From Gymnodinialimonas sp. 202GB13-11 (GTDB lineage Bacteria; Pseudomonadota; Alphaproteobacteria; Rhodobacterales; Rhodobacteraceae), in contig NZ_JBFRBH010000001.1 in the NCBI RefSeq assembly GCF_040932485.1, positions 2,170,001 through 2,234,000 on the forward strand: a stretch of DNA of 64,000 nucleotides. The letters are read 5' to 3'. The notes below the pieces were generated by a model, which had not been told where the DNA came from, did no database searches, and was given only the letters and a program-made list of their open reading frames with translations. Of this stretch, positions 26,798 to 35,421 are shown piece after piece. The first letter of the stretch is position 1. Each line of letters begins with the position of its first letter. The position numbers and the translations under genes were made by a program.

Positions 26798-28090
26798 TCA
26801 AAGATTGGCGAAATACTCCGCCTGCTCCCAATCCGAGATATGGGCGAGGTAGCGCATCCACTCGTGCCGTTTCAGAGTGATGAACCAATCGTGGACCTCT
26901 GGCGTCAGCGCGGCGCGTAACGTGTTGGAAGCCGCGAAGGCCTCAATCGCCTCTCCAAGCGAGACCGGAAGCGCAGGTGCACCACCGCCATAGGGGTCGA
27001 TCATTTCCGGCGGTGGGTCTTGTGCCGCCTTGAGGCCCGCGTGGCCGGAGATGAGTTGCGCCGAGAGCGCCAGATAGGGGTTCGCAGCACTGTCAGGCAG
27101 CCGGTTTTCGACGCGCCCGTCGAGCGCGCGCACCATAGCTCCACGATTATCGTGCGCCCATGCGATGCACGTCGGAGCGAGCTGATAGGGCGTGAAGCGT
27201 TTGTAACTGTTGACCGTTGGATTGGTCAGAAGCGCGCAAGCCGGGGCATGGGCGAGCAGGCCTCCGATCCAATGGGCCATATTGAAATCGGGCGCGAGGC
27301 TCTGGTGGATATGCCATCCATTCGCCACCGCATTCGGCAAGGCAGGCTTCGGCATGAAGCTGGCGAGCATCCCGTGGCGGTGGCTCAACTCCTTGGCCAG
27401 CATACGGAACTTCACCGCCTGCTCGGCCACCTCGGACGGCGTGCCGGGCGCAAACGTGACCTCGTATTGCGATGGTCCCATCTCCACCTCAACCGAACGC
27501 ACATCAATGCCCATCTCCTCCGCTGCGCGGCGCAGGCGGTCGAGCATCGGCTCAACCTCCGAGTAACGGGTCTCGGTCAGATACTGATAGCCCTGCGTTG
27601 TGTTCTCCACCTGCGGCGGGTGCCCGGGCATGGTCGACTGCGCCGGCGCCAGCGACGGATCGACCACGCGAAACACCTGGAATTCGATCTCCACGCCCAT
27701 CGTCGCGCGCAGGCCCTCCTCCGCCAAGGCCTCCTCGCAGCTGCGCAGAATTGCGCGGGAGCAGAACGGGCTCTCCACATCGCAATGGATCAATGCGGAA
27801 TGGGGCGACCAGGGCAGTTTGCGGAAGGTCGCGGGATCGGGCCGCAAGACCACGTCCGACGCCCCTTGCATCGGCGCGCCCTCCCCCGCCCAGACCGGAA
27901 AGGCGGTGCGATGCGACAAGTCTTTCAACAGCAGTGTCGAGGGCACCCTTAGGCCATCCGCCAACACGCTTGGCAACGCGCTGGCCGTCACTGTCTTGCC
28001 GCGCAGCACCCCGTGCGGGTCAGTGAAGACAACGCGGATCGTCTCGATCCCGTCTCGTTCCACCAGCTTCAGAATTTCGTCTGTCGTCAA
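26798..28090 (-). CDS. Glutamine-synthetase-family amide ligase (possible gamma-glutamylamine ligase)
   Basis: The protein has the glutamine synthetase fold with GVEIEFQVF, NGWHIHQSL, HDNRGAMVRAL and the RVENRLPDSAANPYLA signature, so the ATP and glutamate sites look intact. I place the start at the TTG at 28090, overlapping the Rieske oxygenase stop as TTGA, giving 430 residues; an ATG at 28156 would add 22 residues with no family similarity. Tight coupling to a Rieske oxygenase recalls aniline-type pathways, where a GS-like enzyme glutamylates an amine before or during oxygenation. A gamma-glutamyl ligase for an amine is therefore more likely than ammonia assimilation. The substrate remains unknown. 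Confidence 0.8.
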   Translation of the reverse strand: MTTDEILKLVERDGIETIRVVFTDPHGVLRGKTVTASALPSVLADGLRVPSTLLLKDLSHRTAFPVWAGEGAPMQGASDVVLRPDPATFRKLPWSPHSALIHCDVESPFCSRAILRSCEEALAEEGLRATMGVEIEFQVFRVVDPSLAPAQSTMPGHPPQVENTTQGYQYLTETRYSEVEPMLDRLRRAAEEMGIDVRSVEVEMGPSQYEVTFAPGTPSEVAEQAVKFRMLAKELSHRHGMLASFMPKPALPNAVANGWHIHQSLAPDFNMAHWIGGLLAHAPACALLTNPTVNSYKRFTPYQLAPTCIAWAHDNRGAMVRALDGRVENRLPDSAANPYLALSAQLISGHAGLKAAQDPPPEMIDPYGGGAPALPVSLGEAIEAFAASNTLRAALTPEVHDWFITLKRHEWMRYLAHISDWEQAEYFANL

Positions 28091-29400
28091 ACGCTTGCAT
28101 CCCAGGGGCAATGGCCCCGACGTTCCAAGTCTGCCGCAAGGGACGCCGCCTGCCAATCCTCATCCGGGGCAATCGCATCATTCGACAGCGGCCCCTTGAT
28201 GGCCTCCGTCCCGCCATTTTGCATCTTGAGGCCCGACGCATCACCCTCTTCCACGGCCTTGATCGCGGCGCGCAGCATGCGGCGATATTTGATGATGCCG
28301 ACGTCGGTCTTGCCCAGATGCTCGAACCGCCGATCCTGTATCCGGCCCATCGATTCCACCGCCCATTGGTCATGCACGTTGATGTCGAGACCCATGCCCG
28401 TATAGGTCTGGTCGGCCTGTTCGTCGGGGTCGTAGCCATAATTGTTACGCGCATTCTTGAGCGGCGCGTAGTCCGGCAACCGATGCTCGGCCAGCCGCTG
28501 GTCGCGCATCGTAGCCTTGTCGACGGGCGCGTTGAAAGAAGTGAACATCGAATACCAATAGCAGGTCTCGTCATCGACGGGCACATGCCATTGGGTGATC
28601 GTCATCTCGCGGCTCATCGGGATGCAAATGGCCTGCGGGAAGATCTGGTTCGTGACGCGCACATGGGTCCGCCCATCATCGAGATGGCGTAGCGCGGTGA
28701 GTTTCATGCCGTAGTCGGTTTCATCCACCATGATCTCGGGGCGCGGATAGTCGCGCAGGAGTTTTGTCATCGGAATTTCGGTGTTTCCAGCCTTATCGCG
28801 GAATTGCTTGCCGTAGCTGTCCGCCGGGTCCTCATCCTGCAGGAAGCGGTGCAGGAAGGAAGCGTGCGCAGGGTCGATGCCCACTTCCATCGCTTGCAGC
28901 CAGTTGCATTCCCAGAGGCCCTTGAACGCGAAGACATGGGTGTCGGGCGCGCGGAAACAGTCGAAATCGGCAAAAGGCGGCGGGTCGCCTTCGCCCATAT
29001 AGGCCCAGATGATGCCGTTGAGTTCGCGCACCGGATAGCTGACGGCCTTGATCTGCTTATGCATCCGGCTGCCTTCAGGCTCGCCGGGCTGTTCGACGCA
29101 TTGGCCGGTGCAATCGAAGTGCCATCCGTGGAACGGGCATCGCAGGCCATTGTCTTCCAGCCGCCCATAGGCAAGGTCCGCGCCGCGATGGGGGCAATGT
29201 CGCCCGATCAGGCCAAGCGTTCCGCCCTCGTCACGGAACAGCACCAGCGCCTCGCCCAGTAGCGTCACCGGCACCACGGGTCGCGCGCCCATCAACTCAT
29301 CGCTCAACGCCGCCGGTTGCCAATACTGGCGCAGCACCTTCCCCGCGCCGGTTCCCGGTCCGATCCGGGTGATCTGATCATTCAACTCCTGACTCATCAT
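28087..29400 (-). CDS. Rieske [2Fe-2S] aromatic-ring-hydroxylating oxygenase, alpha subunit
   Basis: This 437-residue protein has a Rieske domain (CPHRGADLAYG then CPFHGWHF, around residues 68-94) and a catalytic domain with the mononuclear iron region GIDPAHASFLHRF. It resembles the phthalate 4,5-dioxygenase/vanillate demethylase class, which works with a separate reductase and needs no beta subunit. No reductase gene is adjacent. It is the first gene of an operon with the glutamine-synthetase-like ligase, divergent from an IclR regulator, and a palindrome lies between them. The likely substrate is an aromatic or N-substituted compound. Confidence 0.9.
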   Translation of the reverse strand: MMSQELNDQITRIGPGTGAGKVLRQYWQPAALSDELMGARPVVPVTLLGEALVLFRDEGGTLGLIGRHCPHRGADLAYGRLEDNGLRCPFHGWHFDCTGQCVEQPGEPEGSRMHKQIKAVSYPVRELNGIIWAYMGEGDPPPFADFDCFRAPDTHVFAFKGLWECNWLQAMEVGIDPAHASFLHRFLQDEDPADSYGKQFRDKAGNTEIPMTKLLRDYPRPEIMVDETDYGMKLTALRHLDDGRTHVRVTNQIFPQAICIPMSREMTITQWHVPVDDETCYWYSMFTSFNAPVDKATMRDQRLAEHRLPDYAPLKNARNNYGYDPDEQADQTYTGMGLDINVHDQWAVESMGRIQDRRFEHLGKTDVGIIKYRRMLRAAIKAVEEGDASGLKMQNGGTEAIKGPLSNDAIAPDEDWQAASLAADLERRGHCPWDASV

Positions 29401-29421
29401 GGGCGCGGCACCTCATTCAAT

Positions 29422-29438
29422 TGTGCGATATACGCACA
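29422..29438. promoter_or_regulatory. IclR-type operator between Rieske operon and iclR-like gene
   Basis: TGTGCGATATACGCACA is an inverted repeat with six-base arms TGTGCG/CGCACA and a five-base AT spacer, lying 22 bases upstream of the oxygenase start. It is in the divergent region shared with the IclR gene, and a TTGACT (29443-29448) follows on the plus strand as a possible -35 for the regulator. Binding by the adjacent IclR protein is inferred. Confidence 0.65.
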
Positions 29439-29496
29439 TTTGTTGACTTATTGAGCCTGCCGCGCTTTGCTGCACCTGTCAACGAAAGCAGGGCCG

Positions 29497-30150
29497 ATGT
29501 CGAAAACCCTCTCTTCCACGCTTCTCAAAGGTCTCGACGTGATCGCAGCGTTTGAGGACGCGCCCGCGCTGACCCTGTCGCAAATCGCCGAGCGCGCTGG
29601 CCTTGACCGGTCCACCGCACGCCGCCTGACACTCACATTGGTTGAGGCCGGATGGGCCCGCCAACAAGGCCGCGCCTTCTCACTTGCGCCTCGCGTCCTG
29701 CGCCCGGCTGGCGCATTCCTGCAAGCGGGCAGCTTCGGGCGCGCCGTGCAACCCACGTTGAACGCCCATGCGGAGACCTTAGGCGGAGAGATCAGCCTCG
29801 CCGTGCGTGACGAAAATGTCGCCGTCTACGTCGCCCATTCGGCGCGCCCCGGCGCGCGGGTCTCGCTTGGCCTGACGGTCGGCTCCACCCTGCCTCTCGA
29901 CACCACGGCCATCGGACAGGTGTTGAAAGGCAGCGACCAACCCGCGCAAGTTATCCGCGGCGCGTATGAAGCCGGTGTCTGCGGCCTTGCCGTGCCCATC
30001 GGCCCTCCCGAAACGCCGCAAGCCGCCCTTGGCACAACCCTTCCCCTCGCCCTGCCCGACCTTGAAACCCGTCTCGAAACGGCGCTCGCAGCATTGCAAA
30101 TGGCCGCGGCCGACTTGAAGGATGTGCCGGGACTTGCACCCCATACCTGA
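29497..30150 (+). CDS. IclR-family transcriptional regulator
   Basis: The 217-residue protein has an N-terminal winged HTH (LSQIAERAGLDRSTARRLTLTLVEAGW) and an IclR effector domain (ISLAVRDENVAVYVAHSA, LGLTVGSTLPLDTTAIGQVL). At 217 residues it is shorter than the usual ~250, mainly in the effector domain. The ATG at 29497 places the HTH normally. It is divergent from the Rieske/ligase operon and is likely to control it through the palindrome at 29422-29438. Confidence 0.88.
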   Translation: MSKTLSSTLLKGLDVIAAFEDAPALTLSQIAERAGLDRSTARRLTLTLVEAGWARQQGRAFSLAPRVLRPAGAFLQAGSFGRAVQPTLNAHAETLGGEISLAVRDENVAVYVAHSARPGARVSLGLTVGSTLPLDTTAIGQVLKGSDQPAQVIRGAYEAGVCGLAVPIGPPETPQAALGTTLPLALPDLETRLETALAALQMAAADLKDVPGLAPHT

Positions 30151-30174
30151 TTGCGGCATTCGATCCATTGCAAT

Positions 30175-30193
30175 TTGAGACCAGAGGTCTCAA
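30175..30193. repeat. Perfect 8+3+8 inverted repeat upstream of molybdoenzyme operon
   Basis: TTGAGACCAGAGGTCTCAA has two perfect eight-base arms around AGA. It lies 24 bases after the IclR stop and 108 bases before the molybdoenzyme start. There is no T-run, so it is not a classical terminator; it may be an operator for the molybdoenzyme operon. Confidence 0.5.
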
Positions 30194-30301
30194 TACTGAA
30201 GCGGCGCGTGGACCTAACGCCTGCGCGTTTTGGCCGTATGGCCTTGCACGTCGCTGCGGGATTAAGGCTGTTGCAGGGACCATTTTGGGGGGACGAAAAT
30301 C

Positions 30302-33091
30302 ATGGCGCAACCGGTATTGGACCTGTCCCCGAAAGTCTCGGACGAAATCCGCAAAACCACCTGCTACATGTGTGCCTGCCGCTGCGGGATCAACGTGCAC
30401 ATGAAGGAGGGCAAAGTTGCTTATATCGAGGGCAACCGCGACCATCCGGTGAACCAGGGAGTACTGTGTGCCAAAGGCTCAGCAGGCATCATGCAGGTCA
30501 ACGCGCCCTCGCGTTTGAAAGCGCCCCTGAAACGCGTCGGCCCACGCGGCTCGGGCGAATTCGAGGAAATCAGCTGGGAAGAGGCCTACACGATCGCCGA
30601 GGGCTGGCTGCGCCCGATCCGCGAGGAAGACCCCTCCAAGCTGGCGTTCTTCACCGGCCGCGACCAATCGCAATCCTTCACAAGTTTCTGGGCGCAGAAT
30701 TTCGGCACCCCAAACTACGCGGCCCATGGCGGCTTCTGCTCGGTCAATATGGCCGCCGCCGGCATCTACACGATGGGCGGCGCATTCTGGGAATTCGGGC
30801 AGCCCGATTGGGATCACACCAAGCTGTTTATGCTCTTTGGCGTCGCCGAGGATCACGACAGCAACCCGATCAAGATGGGCCTCGGCAAGATCAAAGCGCG
30901 CGGGGCCAAGGTCATCGGCGTGAACCCGATCCGCTCAGGTTATAACGCGGTCGCTGACGAATGGGTCGGCATCACGCCCGGCACCGACGGGCTGTTTATT
31001 CTCGCCATGGTCCACTGCCTGATGAAGGCGGGTAAGATCGACCTCGACTACCTCGCGCGGTGGACGAACGCGCCGGTGCTGGTCGACAAGGACACCGGCC
31101 TCTTGCTGCGCGACAAAGACGGCAAGGAACTGGTCATCGACCGCAAGACGGGCAAGCCCACCGCCTTTGACAAGAAAGGCGTGCAGCCTGACCTGTCGGC
31201 CACCCACAAGGACGGCCACAAGCCCGTCCTCCACCACATGGCCGAACGCTACATGTCCGATGAATACGCGCCGGAGAATGTGGCCGACCGCTGTGGCATT
31301 CCCGCCGACAAGATCCGCGCCATCGCCGCCGAACTGGCGCGCGTGGCGTTTGAGGAATCCTTTGAGCTGCCCATCGAATGGACCGACTTCCGCGGCGAAA
31401 CCCACACCTCCATGACCGCGCGCCCAGTCTCCATGCACTCCATGCGCGGGATCAGCGCGCACGCCAACGGCTTCCAGACCTGCCGCGCGCTGCATGTCCT
31501 GCAAATCATCCTGGGCAGTGTCGAAGCCCCCGGCGGCTTCCGCTTCAAGCCGCCCTACCCCAAGCCCTCGAAAATCCACCCCAAGCCGCACTGCAAGGTC
31601 ACACCCGGCCAACCGCTCGACGGCCCGCATCTGGGCTTCACCCATGGCCCCGAAGATCTGGCCCTGAAGGAAGACGGTACCCCCGCCCGCATCGACAAGG
31701 CCTATACCTGGGAAAACCCCATGAGCGCCCATGGCCTCATGCACATGGTCATCTCCAACGCCCATGCGGGCGATCCCTACAAGATCGACACGCTCTTCAT
31801 GTACATGGCCAACATGTCGTGGAACTCTTCGATGAATTCAGGCGGCGTCATGCAGATGCTGACCGACAAGGATGAAAATGGCGAGTATGTTATCCCGCAT
31901 ATCATCTATTCCGATGCCTATTCGTCCGAGATGGTCGCCTATGCCGACCTGATCCTGCCCGACACGACCTACCTCGAACGCCACGATTGCATCAGCCTGC
32001 TCGACCGCCCGATCTGCGAGGCCGACGGGGCCGCCGATGCGATCCGCTGGCCCGTGATCGAACCCGACCGCGACGTCAAAGGCTTCCAATCCGCCCTCTG
32101 CGACCTCGGCGCGCGCCTCGGCCTGCCCGGCTTCGTGAATGAGGACGGCTCCCAGAAATACGCCGATTACGGCGATTACATCGTCAACCACATCCGCCGC
32201 CCCGGCATCGGCCCGCTGGCCGGTTGGCGTGGCGAGAATGGCGACCAGCACGGGCGCGGCGACCCGAACCCCGATCAGCTGAACCAGTATATTGAGAATG
32301 GCGGCTTCTTTGTCAGCCACATCCCCGAGGGCGCGAACTACATGAAGCCCTGGAACGCGGCCTACCAGGATTGGGCCGTGGAAATGGGCCTTTACGACAC
32401 GCCGCAGCCCTACCTCTTCACGCTCTTCGTCGAGCCAATGCAGAAGTTCCGCCGCGCGGCCGAGGGCCATGGCGACATCCAGCCACCCGAGCATCTGCGC
32501 GAGCAGGTCCGCGAGAACATGGACCCGCTGCCGTTCTGGTCCGACCCCGCGCCGGCCAACAAGGTCGATGACTACCCCATCACCGCGCTCACCCAGCGCC
32601 CGATGGCAATGTATCACTCCTGGGGCACCCAGAACGCTTGGCTGCGGCAATTGCACGGCCACAATCCGCTCTACGTGCCCACCAAGCTGATGCGCGAGAA
32701 CAACCTGAACGATGGCGACTGGGCCAAAGTCACTTCGCCCCACGGCACAATCACCGTGCCGGTCATGGAGATGGCCGCGCTCAACGAAAACACCGTCTGG
32801 ACGTGGAACGCCATCGGCAAACGCAAAGGCGCTTGGGCGCTGGATGAGGACGCGCCGGAGGCCACCAAAGGGTTCCTGCTGAACCACCTGATCCACGAGC
32901 TTCTGCCCGCCAAAGGCGACGGCCACCGCTGGACGAACTCCGATCCGATCACCGGACAAGCGGCGTGGTTCGATCTGAAAGTCCGCATCGAAAAGGCCGA
33001 AGCACCCACCGAAAGCCAGCCCGCCTATCCACCGATCAAATCGCCCGTGGGCAAGGGTCCCAAGGACCTTGCCTGGAAGGTAGGGCAATGA
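30302..33091 (+). CDS. soeA: Molybdopterin oxidoreductase, SoeA-like catalytic subunit of sulfite dehydrogenase
   Basis: This 929-residue DMSO-reductase-family protein has an N-terminal [4Fe-4S] motif with Cys21, Cys24, Cys28 and Cys56, followed by the molybdopterin domains and a C-terminal dinucleotide-binding domain (LHGHNPLYVPTKL). There is no twin-arginine signal, so it faces the cytoplasm. With a four-cluster ferredoxin subunit and a DmsC-like membrane anchor downstream, the set matches SoeABC, the cytoplasmic-side sulfite-oxidising enzyme found in many roseobacters, which feeds electrons to quinone. Other members of this family (polysulfide or tetrathionate reductases) are normally exported, making them less likely. 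A GGGGGGA site precedes the ATG. The stop overlaps the next gene by four bases. Confidence 0.75.
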   Translation: MAQPVLDLSPKVSDEIRKTTCYMCACRCGINVHMKEGKVAYIEGNRDHPVNQGVLCAKGSAGIMQVNAPSRLKAPLKRVGPRGSGEFEEISWEEAYTIAEGWLRPIREEDPSKLAFFTGRDQSQSFTSFWAQNFGTPNYAAHGGFCSVNMAAAGIYTMGGAFWEFGQPDWDHTKLFMLFGVAEDHDSNPIKMGLGKIKARGAKVIGVNPIRSGYNAVADEWVGITPGTDGLFILAMVHCLMKAGKIDLDYLARWTNAPVLVDKDTGLLLRDKDGKELVIDRKTGKPTAFDKKGVQPDLSATHKDGHKPVLHHMAERYMSDEYAPENVADRCGIPADKIRAIAAELARVAFEESFELPIEWTDFRGETHTSMTARPVSMHSMRGISAHANGFQTCRALHVLQIILGSVEAPGGFRFKPPYPKPSKIHPKPHCKVTPGQPLDGPHLGFTHGPEDLALKEDGTPARIDKAYTWENPMSAHGLMHMVISNAHAGDPYKIDTLFMYMANMSWNSSMNSGGVMQMLTDKDENGEYVIPHIIYSDAYSSEMVAYADLILPDTTYLERHDCISLLDRPICEADGAADAIRWPVIEPDRDVKGFQSALCDLGARLGLPGFVNEDGSQKYADYGDYIVNHIRRPGIGPLAGWRGENGDQHGRGDPNPDQLNQYIENGGFFVSHIPEGANYMKPWNAAYQDWAVEMGLYDTPQPYLFTLFVEPMQKFRRAAEGHGDIQPPEHLREQVRENMDPLPFWSDPAPANKVDDYPITALTQRPMAMYHSWGTQNAWLRQLHGHNPLYVPTKLMRENNLNDGDWAKVTSPHGTITVPVMEMAALNENTVWTWNAIGKRKGAWALDEDAPEATKGFLLNHLIHELLPAKGDGHRWTNSDPITGQAAWFDLKVRIEKAEAPTESQPAYPPIKSPVGKGPKDLAWKVGQ

Positions 33092-33594
33092 AGCTAGTGA
33101 CTGCATTTCTGTTGAGCGGCGCGCTTGCTGGATCTGCTGCTGCGGACTCCGAACTCACGGCTGCCTCCGCTGCAGCGTCGCAAAACGGATGGCGCACATG
33201 GCATGCCGAACACGGTCTGGGATCATTTGATATGACTGGTCTTTCCGAGACCAACGTCATCGTCCACAATCCTGACAATGGCCCAAGAAGCCAATGGTCT
33301 GTCGAATTGGTCGGAGCACGCGACTCTTCCACTAACACCTGTTCGTGGGCGTGGGCGTTGGACGACCTGTCTCACCTCCCCCGCACTTCTGCGCAAGCCG
33401 TCTTCACCCACGCAGAAAACACCGGGGCGGCCGCTCTGTCGCAACCGGCGCATATCCTCGACTATCACGATTGTGCCGACTGGCTTGGGCACGCCATTGT
33501 TCTTGGCGACCCGCAGGTCATCATCCCCCTGAGTTACGGAAGCGAACGGGTCCATTACTTCGGCTTCATCAGTCAGATCGCGGGCTCCTCATGA
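33088..33594 (+). CDS. Exported protein of unknown function inserted between soeA and soeB
   Basis: The 168-residue product has a Sec signal peptide (MKLVTAFLLSGALAGSAAAD) and a mature part with two cysteines, CSWAW and DCADW, that could form a disulfide. I do not recognise the family. The ATG at 33088 overlaps the soeA stop as ATGA, so translation is coupled to soeA. Its position between the catalytic and electron-transfer subunits is unexpected for a complex facing the cytoplasm. It may be a recent insertion or a periplasmic accessory. It is separated from soeB by a structured 158-base spacer. Confidence 0.65.
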   Translation: MKLVTAFLLSGALAGSAAADSELTAASAAASQNGWRTWHAEHGLGSFDMTGLSETNVIVHNPDNGPRSQWSVELVGARDSSTNTCSWAWALDDLSHLPRTSAQAVFTHAENTGAAALSQPAHILDYHDCADWLGHAIVLGDPQVIIPLSYGSERVHYFGFISQIAGSS

Positions 33595-33618
33595 TATCCA
33601 ACCGTCCTCTTCCATGTG

Positions 33619-33720
33619 CCAAAAATATCCCGGGGGTCGTCCTTTGCGGCGCCATTGGTTCAAGCCCAATGGACGACGAGGGGGCTGGCCCCCTCGCACG
33701 GTCGCCGCGCGCAAGCGCGG
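33619..33720 (+). repeat. Structured intergenic element with three consecutive hairpins
   Basis: The 158-base gap before soeB contains CCAAAAATATCCCGGGGG, then hairpins CCATTGG/CCAATGG (33652-33672), GAGGGGGC/GCCCCCTC (33678-33695) and CCGCGC-GCAA-GCGCGG (33705-33720) with a GNRA-type loop. GTCGTCC at 33636-33642 can also pair with GGACGAC at 33671-33677, enclosing the first hairpin. The AAATATCCCGGGGG block followed by G/C-rich stems resembles an intergenic repeat I know from Rhodobacteraceae genomes; there is only one copy here. Confidence 0.6.
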
Positions 33721-33752
33721 GGAAACCCCTTCCACTCAGCCAGGCCTGACCC

Positions 33753-34532
33753 ATGACCCAGCTTCCCACCTCGACCCAGAAAAAACTCGGCCTCGTGATC
33801 GACCTCGACACCTGCGTCGGGTGCCATGCCTGCGTGATCTCCTGCAAAGGCTGGAACACCGAAAACTACGGCGCGCCGCTTTCTGATCAGGACGCCTACG
33901 GGTCCGACCCATCGGGCACCTTCCTCAACCGCGTGCATTCCTATTCCGTTCAGCCGCTGGCGACCTCCGCCAAACCGCACCCGGCGGCACAAACCATCCA
34001 CTTCCCAAAATCCTGCCTGCACTGCGAAGACGCGCCCTGCGTTACCGTCTGCCCCACCGGCGCCAGCTACAAACGCGCGGAAGACGGCATCGTTCTGGTC
34101 AACGAAAAGGACTGCATCGGCTGCGGCCTTTGCGCCTGGGCCTGCCCCTACGGCGCGCGCGAGTTGGACCAGGACGAAGGCGTGATGAAGAAATGCACGC
34201 TCTGCGTCGACCGCATCTATAACGAAAACCTGCCCGAGGAAGACCGCGAACCGGCCTGCGTGCGCACCTGCCCCGCCGGCGCGCGCCATTTCGGTGATTT
34301 CGCCGATCCCGAAAGCAATGTGTCCAAACTCACCGCCGAACGGGGTGGAATGGACCTGATGCCGGAACAGGGCACGAAACCGGTCAACAAATACTTGCCG
34401 CCGCGGCCCAAGGACGATCTGCCGGAATTTGACGTCCTCGCCCCCTATCTGGAGCCTGTCGCCGAAAACCCCGGTGGCTTCATCGGCTGGCTCGACAAAG
34501 CGCTCGACGCCCTTCCCGGAAAGGCGAACTGA
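33753..34532 (+). CDS. soeB: Four-cluster [4Fe-4S] ferredoxin-like subunit, SoeB-like
   Basis: This 259-residue iron-sulfur protein has four cysteine groups: CVGCHACVISC near the N-terminus, CLHCEDAPCVTVC, CIGCGLCAWAC, and CTLC with a later CVRTC. This is the DmsB/PhsB/SoeB pattern that wires the molybdenum subunit to the membrane anchor. The C-terminal extension (PPRPKDDLPEFD onward) is longer than in DmsB. The anchor gene begins one base after its stop. Confidence 0.82.
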   Translation: MTQLPTSTQKKLGLVIDLDTCVGCHACVISCKGWNTENYGAPLSDQDAYGSDPSGTFLNRVHSYSVQPLATSAKPHPAAQTIHFPKSCLHCEDAPCVTVCPTGASYKRAEDGIVLVNEKDCIGCGLCAWACPYGARELDQDEGVMKKCTLCVDRIYNENLPEEDREPACVRTCPAGARHFGDFADPESNVSKLTAERGGMDLMPEQGTKPVNKYLPPRPKDDLPEFDVLAPYLEPVAENPGGFIGWLDKALDALPGKAN

Positions 34533-34533
34533 T

Positions 34534-35409
34534 ATGCATCCGGCTCCTTCCGTCATCATCTTCACCACGCTGTCCGGCCTAGGCTTTGGCCTGTTGACCT
34601 TCCTCGGTCTGGGTTATCCCGAGGTCACCGGCTGGACCGCGTTTTGGTTCTTCGTGATCGGTTACGTGCTGGCTGTGGGCGGGCTGATCTCGTCCACCTT
34701 CCACCTCGGCCACCCCGAACGGGCGTGGAAAGCCTTCAGCCAGTGGAAAACATCGTGGCTCTCGCGCGAAGGCATCTGTGCGGTGGCTGCCCTTCTGGTC
34801 ATGGCGCTCTACGGCGCGGGCCTCGTCTTCTTCAATGCCACATGGCAGCCACTAGGCTATCTTGGGGCGCTGTTGTCGGTCGGTACTGTCTTCACCACCT
34901 CAATGATCTACGCGCAGATGAAAACCGTTCCGCGTTGGCACTCACCGCTCACGCCGGTGAAATTCCTGTCGTTGTCGCTGGCTGGCGGCGCACTTCTGGC
35001 AGGCCAAGTCACCGCAGCGGCGATCCTTCTGATGGTGGCAGCCATCGCTACGCTTCTGGCATGGTTTCAGGGCGATCATGCCTTCAAAGGCTCCGGCACC
35101 GATATGGAAACCGCCACCGGTCTGGGTCGCATTGGCGCCGTCACGGCGTTCGAGCCGCCGCACACCGGCACAAACTACCTGCTGCGCGAATTCGTGCATG
35201 TGGTGGGCCGCAAGCACAGCCTTAAGCTTCGCATCATCGCGGGCGTTCTGGCCTTTGCGCTGCCGGTGTTGATCCTGACTGCTCTGCCATTCAGCCACAC
35301 CCTCGCCGCGCTGGCCATCCTCAGCCATATCGCTGGGGTTGCCACCGCCCGCTGGCTGTTCTTCGCCGAAGCAGAACACGTTGTCGGCCTCTATTACGGT
35401 AAGCGCTGA
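34534..35409 (+). CDS. soeC: DmsC/SoeC-like membrane anchor subunit
   Basis: This 291-residue membrane protein starts MHPAPSVIIFTTLSGLGFGL and has about eight hydrophobic helices, matching the DmsC-type quinone-interacting anchor of SoeABC. The ATG at 34534 follows the soeB stop by one base and is preceded by GGAAAGG; an ATG at 34429 would lie inside soeB and break the family N-terminus. It transfers electrons from the iron-sulfur subunit to the quinone pool. The FHLGHPERAWKAFSQWKTSWLSREG segment is characteristic of the family. Confidence 0.85.
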   Translation: MHPAPSVIIFTTLSGLGFGLLTFLGLGYPEVTGWTAFWFFVIGYVLAVGGLISSTFHLGHPERAWKAFSQWKTSWLSREGICAVAALLVMALYGAGLVFFNATWQPLGYLGALLSVGTVFTTSMIYAQMKTVPRWHSPLTPVKFLSLSLAGGALLAGQVTAAAILLMVAAIATLLAWFQGDHAFKGSGTDMETATGLGRIGAVTAFEPPHTGTNYLLREFVHVVGRKHSLKLRIIAGVLAFALPVLILTALPFSHTLAALAILSHIAGVATARWLFFAEAEHVVGLYYGKR

Positions 35410-35421
35410 GAGTAGCCGTCT

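Noticed and set aside
31838-33106. Long minus-strand open frame (422 residues) opposite soeA
   Set aside because: It lacks recognisable domains and mirrors codon positions of the well-supported molybdoenzyme; such frames are common in GC-rich DNA.
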